A DNA stretch of 64,000 nt, from positions 744,001 through 808,000 of the forward strand of contig JAHXHN010000003.1 in assembly GCA_025656675.1 (NCBI GenBank), given 5' to 3'. The notes beneath the pieces were generated by a model. The model searched no databases, was not told the origin of the DNA, and saw nothing but the letters and a program-made list of their open reading frames with translations. The DNA comes from Candidatus Thiodiazotropha sp. (ex Codakia rugifera) (GTDB taxonomy: Bacteria > Pseudomonadota > Gammaproteobacteria > Chromatiales > Chromatiaceae). This document shows, piece after piece, positions 62,052 to 64,000 of this stretch. The position numbers and the translations under genes are program-made. Position 1 is the first letter of the stretch. The number at the start of each line of letters is the position of its first letter.

Positions 62052-64000
62052 TCAGTCGCTATAGTCGGCTTGAACATAGTCGGCTACCTCTGACCAGTTC
62101 AAACTGATTTGGCCAAATTCATCTACTCTCGGGAGTATAATCTTTGCATGGAGAGAATGGACATGTGTTGCAATATTTTGAACCGTCCCTGCATCGGCCT
62201 GCAATAAGGATGGATGAGGCCTTATGGCATTAGCCTTCAGATAAGCAAGTACTTTGTAGGCCGTATCGTTACAGGCAAAATTACCAAGCAGGGTACTGAT
62301 TCCCAATGCGGACAGCTCTCCAAGGAAGTGTCTTGCCTGCTTCAAATCAGAAGCCAGTGAAGGCAGGTTGAACTCAATCATCAATCCGGTGCCCACGACC
62401 TGTAACCTTCTCAGTTCAGATTGTATCAACTCGAGAATTGTCTCATCTTTGGCAGTCTGTGCTGAAAGACGGATAATCAATCGGGTCATATTTCCCTCAA
62501 GCGAATATTCACCAAGTCTGTTAATCGCATGTTTACAAATATAATGATCGAGGGCTTCACCGATACCATACTGCTCAACGGTGAGGTAGATATCATTCCC
62601 AACCAGTACTATATCTGTCGCTGGTTCGGGCAGTGGTATCTGCTCTCTTATCTCCACATCACTATCATACGAGGAGGTAAATCGTTGCTCATGAAAGGAT
62701 ATAAGACCGGTATGTATGGCATTCAGAAACTGTTTTTTCTGGAAAGTATCCTCCTCACTTTCATTATCAGGAGATGCGCTCACCTGCTCCTGATAGCGGA
62801 TATACCCAGAATAGGTTTGCTGCAATGCCTGTACGGCACTTATTTCCGCGTGTTTGAGGTAAATATACGCACCGAATGGTTTGCTATCGATCAATTCCAA
62901 CCCAATCCCCAATCCTCTTTCGTCATCTGTTGCAGAACCTCTAATAAGCCCTTCGCTAAGTTGCACATAGAGCCTTACACCCAAATCTTCAATCTCTTCT
63001 TTAGAACGGCGCTGAAGTAATATTGCCAGGCTTTGATTGCCGGTTCGTGCGATGTAATCACGTTTGCTGAATAGTGCTTCTATAAGATCGGCTGCATCCC
63101 TGATACGTTTGCTTTCCACTTTATGCTGGTTACTGCCATGACCGAATGCCTGATCACCCAGTACAATTGAAAAAACTGCACAAACAGATCCCGTTAGCTG
63201 TATATCGTTACAGCTCATGTCCAGTTGCTGTAATAACTGCCGCCGGTTATGCAATCCGGTGGAAGCATCGATTAAACCTTTTTTTCCTGCTGAAAAAATT
63301 GCTTTCGCTCGGTTGATTCGTGTTTTTACTGTGGCTAACAGATGCTGTGGGCGTACCGGTTTCGTTAAAAAATCATCTGCGCCTGAGTAGAGGGCCAACA
63401 ACTTTTTTTCCAGGTCATCTTCACCTGAGAGAAACACAATAGGAATGGTCAGCGATTCCTTTCTTTCCCGAATCACCTGAGTCAATTCAATACCATTCGC
63501 TCCGGGCATATAGAGGTCCATTAAAATAAGATCTGGCTGGAACCCTTGAACCGCATCCATTACGTTAAGTGGATCGGTTATTATTAGGGTCTCAAGCTCA
63601 CCTTTACGTAATAAACTACTCGTGAATTGTGCCTGTGACTCATCATCCTCTACAATCAGAACACGGAAATGGGGTTTGGCACCGGGTGCGATGATCTGCT
63701 TGATACTCAACATCAAATCGTTGATGTTGATCGACTTGGATAAACACTGGGTAGCACCTGTGCGTAACACTTCGAGGCGGATCTCGATATCACATTGATT
63801 TGATAGAAAGATCAACTCCGGTCGGCTTTTCTTAAGGAGGCGCAACTCATCAAGAAGCTGGGGCACTATACTCATCTCCTGCAGATATTCCGTATCGATC
63901 AGGACAACCTTCGCTTTCTCACTTGCCAGGGCGACACTCAGTGCGGCTGCGTCCGTCAGGCTTAGGACCTGCCAACCGTTATTTTCAATAGCACGGGAGA
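62052..64000 (-). CDS. Tandem-receiver regulator with degenerate GGDEF and EAL domains (partial)
   Basis: The frame continues to the window edge, so the N-terminus is missing; an internal ATG at 63875 is not the start. Parts in order: end of a first receiver (V-L-I-D-T-E-Y, L-S-N-Q-C), a full second receiver with Asp in L-I-L-M-D-L-Y-M-P-G and Lys in F-L-T-K-P-V-R-P, then a GGDEF fold whose signature reads I-A-R-T-G-N-Q-S-L-A-I-L (no GG[DE]EF), and an EAL fold with L-L-G-N-F-A-C-N-D instead of D-D-F-G-T-G and no EAL. It probably binds or senses c-di-GMP, or a partner protein, rather than making or cleaving the messenger. Confidence 0.85.
   Translation of the reverse strand, partial: SRAIENNGWQVLSLTDAAALSVALASEKAKVVLIDTEYLQEMSIVPQLLDELRLLKKSRPELIFLSNQCDIEIRLEVLRTGATQCLSKSININDLMLSIKQIIAPGAKPHFRVLIVEDDESQAQFTSSLLRKGELETLIITDPLNVMDAVQGFQPDLILMDLYMPGANGIELTQVIRERKESLTIPIVFLSGEDDLEKKLLALYSGADDFLTKPVRPQHLLATVKTRINRAKAIFSAGKKGLIDASTGLHNRRQLLQQLDMSCNDIQLTGSVCAVFSIVLGDQAFGHGSNQHKVESKRIRDAADLIEALFSKRDYIARTGNQSLAILLQRRSKEEIEDLGVRLYVQLSEGLIRGSATDDERGLGIGLELIDSKPFGAYIYLKHAEISAVQALQQTYSGYIRYQEQVSASPDNESEEDTFQKKQFLNAIHTGLISFHEQRFTSSYDSDVEIREQIPLPEPATDIVLVGNDIYLTVEQYGIGEALDHYICKHAINRLGEYSLEGNMTRLIIRLSAQTAKDETILELIQSELRRLQVVGTGLMIEFNLPSLASDLKQARHFLGELSALGISTLLGNFACNDTAYKVLAYLKANAIRPHPSLLQADAGTVQNIATHVHSLHAKIILPRVDEFGQISLNWSEVADYVQADYSD

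Noticed and set aside
1-64000. CRISPR arrays, tRNA or rRNA genes, prophage modules
   Set aside because: No regularly spaced direct repeats, cloverleaf-like or rRNA segments, or phage structural genes were seen.

Overview
The window is 64 kb of a gammaproteobacterial chromosome. The evidence is gene order: gyrA-serC-serA-pheA-hisC-tyrA-aroA-cmk-rpsA-ihfB on the minus strand, the deaminase-ubiG-mupP-yciK row on the plus strand (the order familiar from Pseudomonas), mfd next to a csiV-type gene, and a phoB-phoR pair. Oxidase-assembly genes and a PEP-CTERM protein whose anchor is of the kind seen in environmental gammaproteobacteria would fit a Chromatiales-like, perhaps sulfur-oxidising, organism; that placement is a guess. 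No rRNA, tRNA or CRISPR array was seen.

Layout. 0-2.2 kb: end of exbD, tonB, an acetyltransferase and a flavin reductase. 2.4-6.5 kb is a scrapyard and accessory zone: a broken ankyrin-repeat gene, a PEP-CTERM protein, an unrecognised open frame, a decayed IS3-family element, two integron gene cassettes with matching attC sites but no integrase, a short direct-repeat family, and a broken REP-associated (Y1) transposase gene. 6.6-13.8 kb is a redox block: apbE, a DUF3570 outer-membrane-type protein, a tiny DUF4266 lipoprotein, a thioredoxin-like protein and a divergent heme-copper oxidase subunit I on the minus strand, then heme A synthase, SCO1 and a zinc-ribbon protein on the plus strand. 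13.9-24.2 kb: aquaporin, pentapeptide-repeat protein, mfd, csiV-like gene, and a four-gene MlaE/MlaF/MCE/PqiC lipid transporter operon.

24.3-35 kb: a 128-bp MITE-like inverted repeat, an HsbR-like response regulator/phosphatase/kinase, a 2-phosphoglycerate kinase followed by an archaeal-type phosphoglycerate mutase homologue, ppk, a CNNM/CorC membrane protein and phoBR. 35-48 kb is the long housekeeping cluster from ihfB back to gyrA. 48-64 kb: mtnA and an MTA/SAH-type deaminase, a PstS-like binding protein, a textbook triple Pho box ahead of a small ORF, ubiG-mupP-yciK, a CPA2 antiporter, a set of small proteins, two overlapping membrane-associated GTPases and a large response regulator with degenerate GGDEF and EAL domains that runs off the right edge.

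How the parts relate: phosphate appears repeatedly (phoBR, ppk, PstS-like protein, Pho box, 2-PGK/ApgM), suggesting a phosphate and polyphosphate theme. The 6.6-13.8 kb block looks like an exported flavin/thiol/copper redox module. The accessory zone shows successive insertion and decay, one element having landed in an integron attC site.
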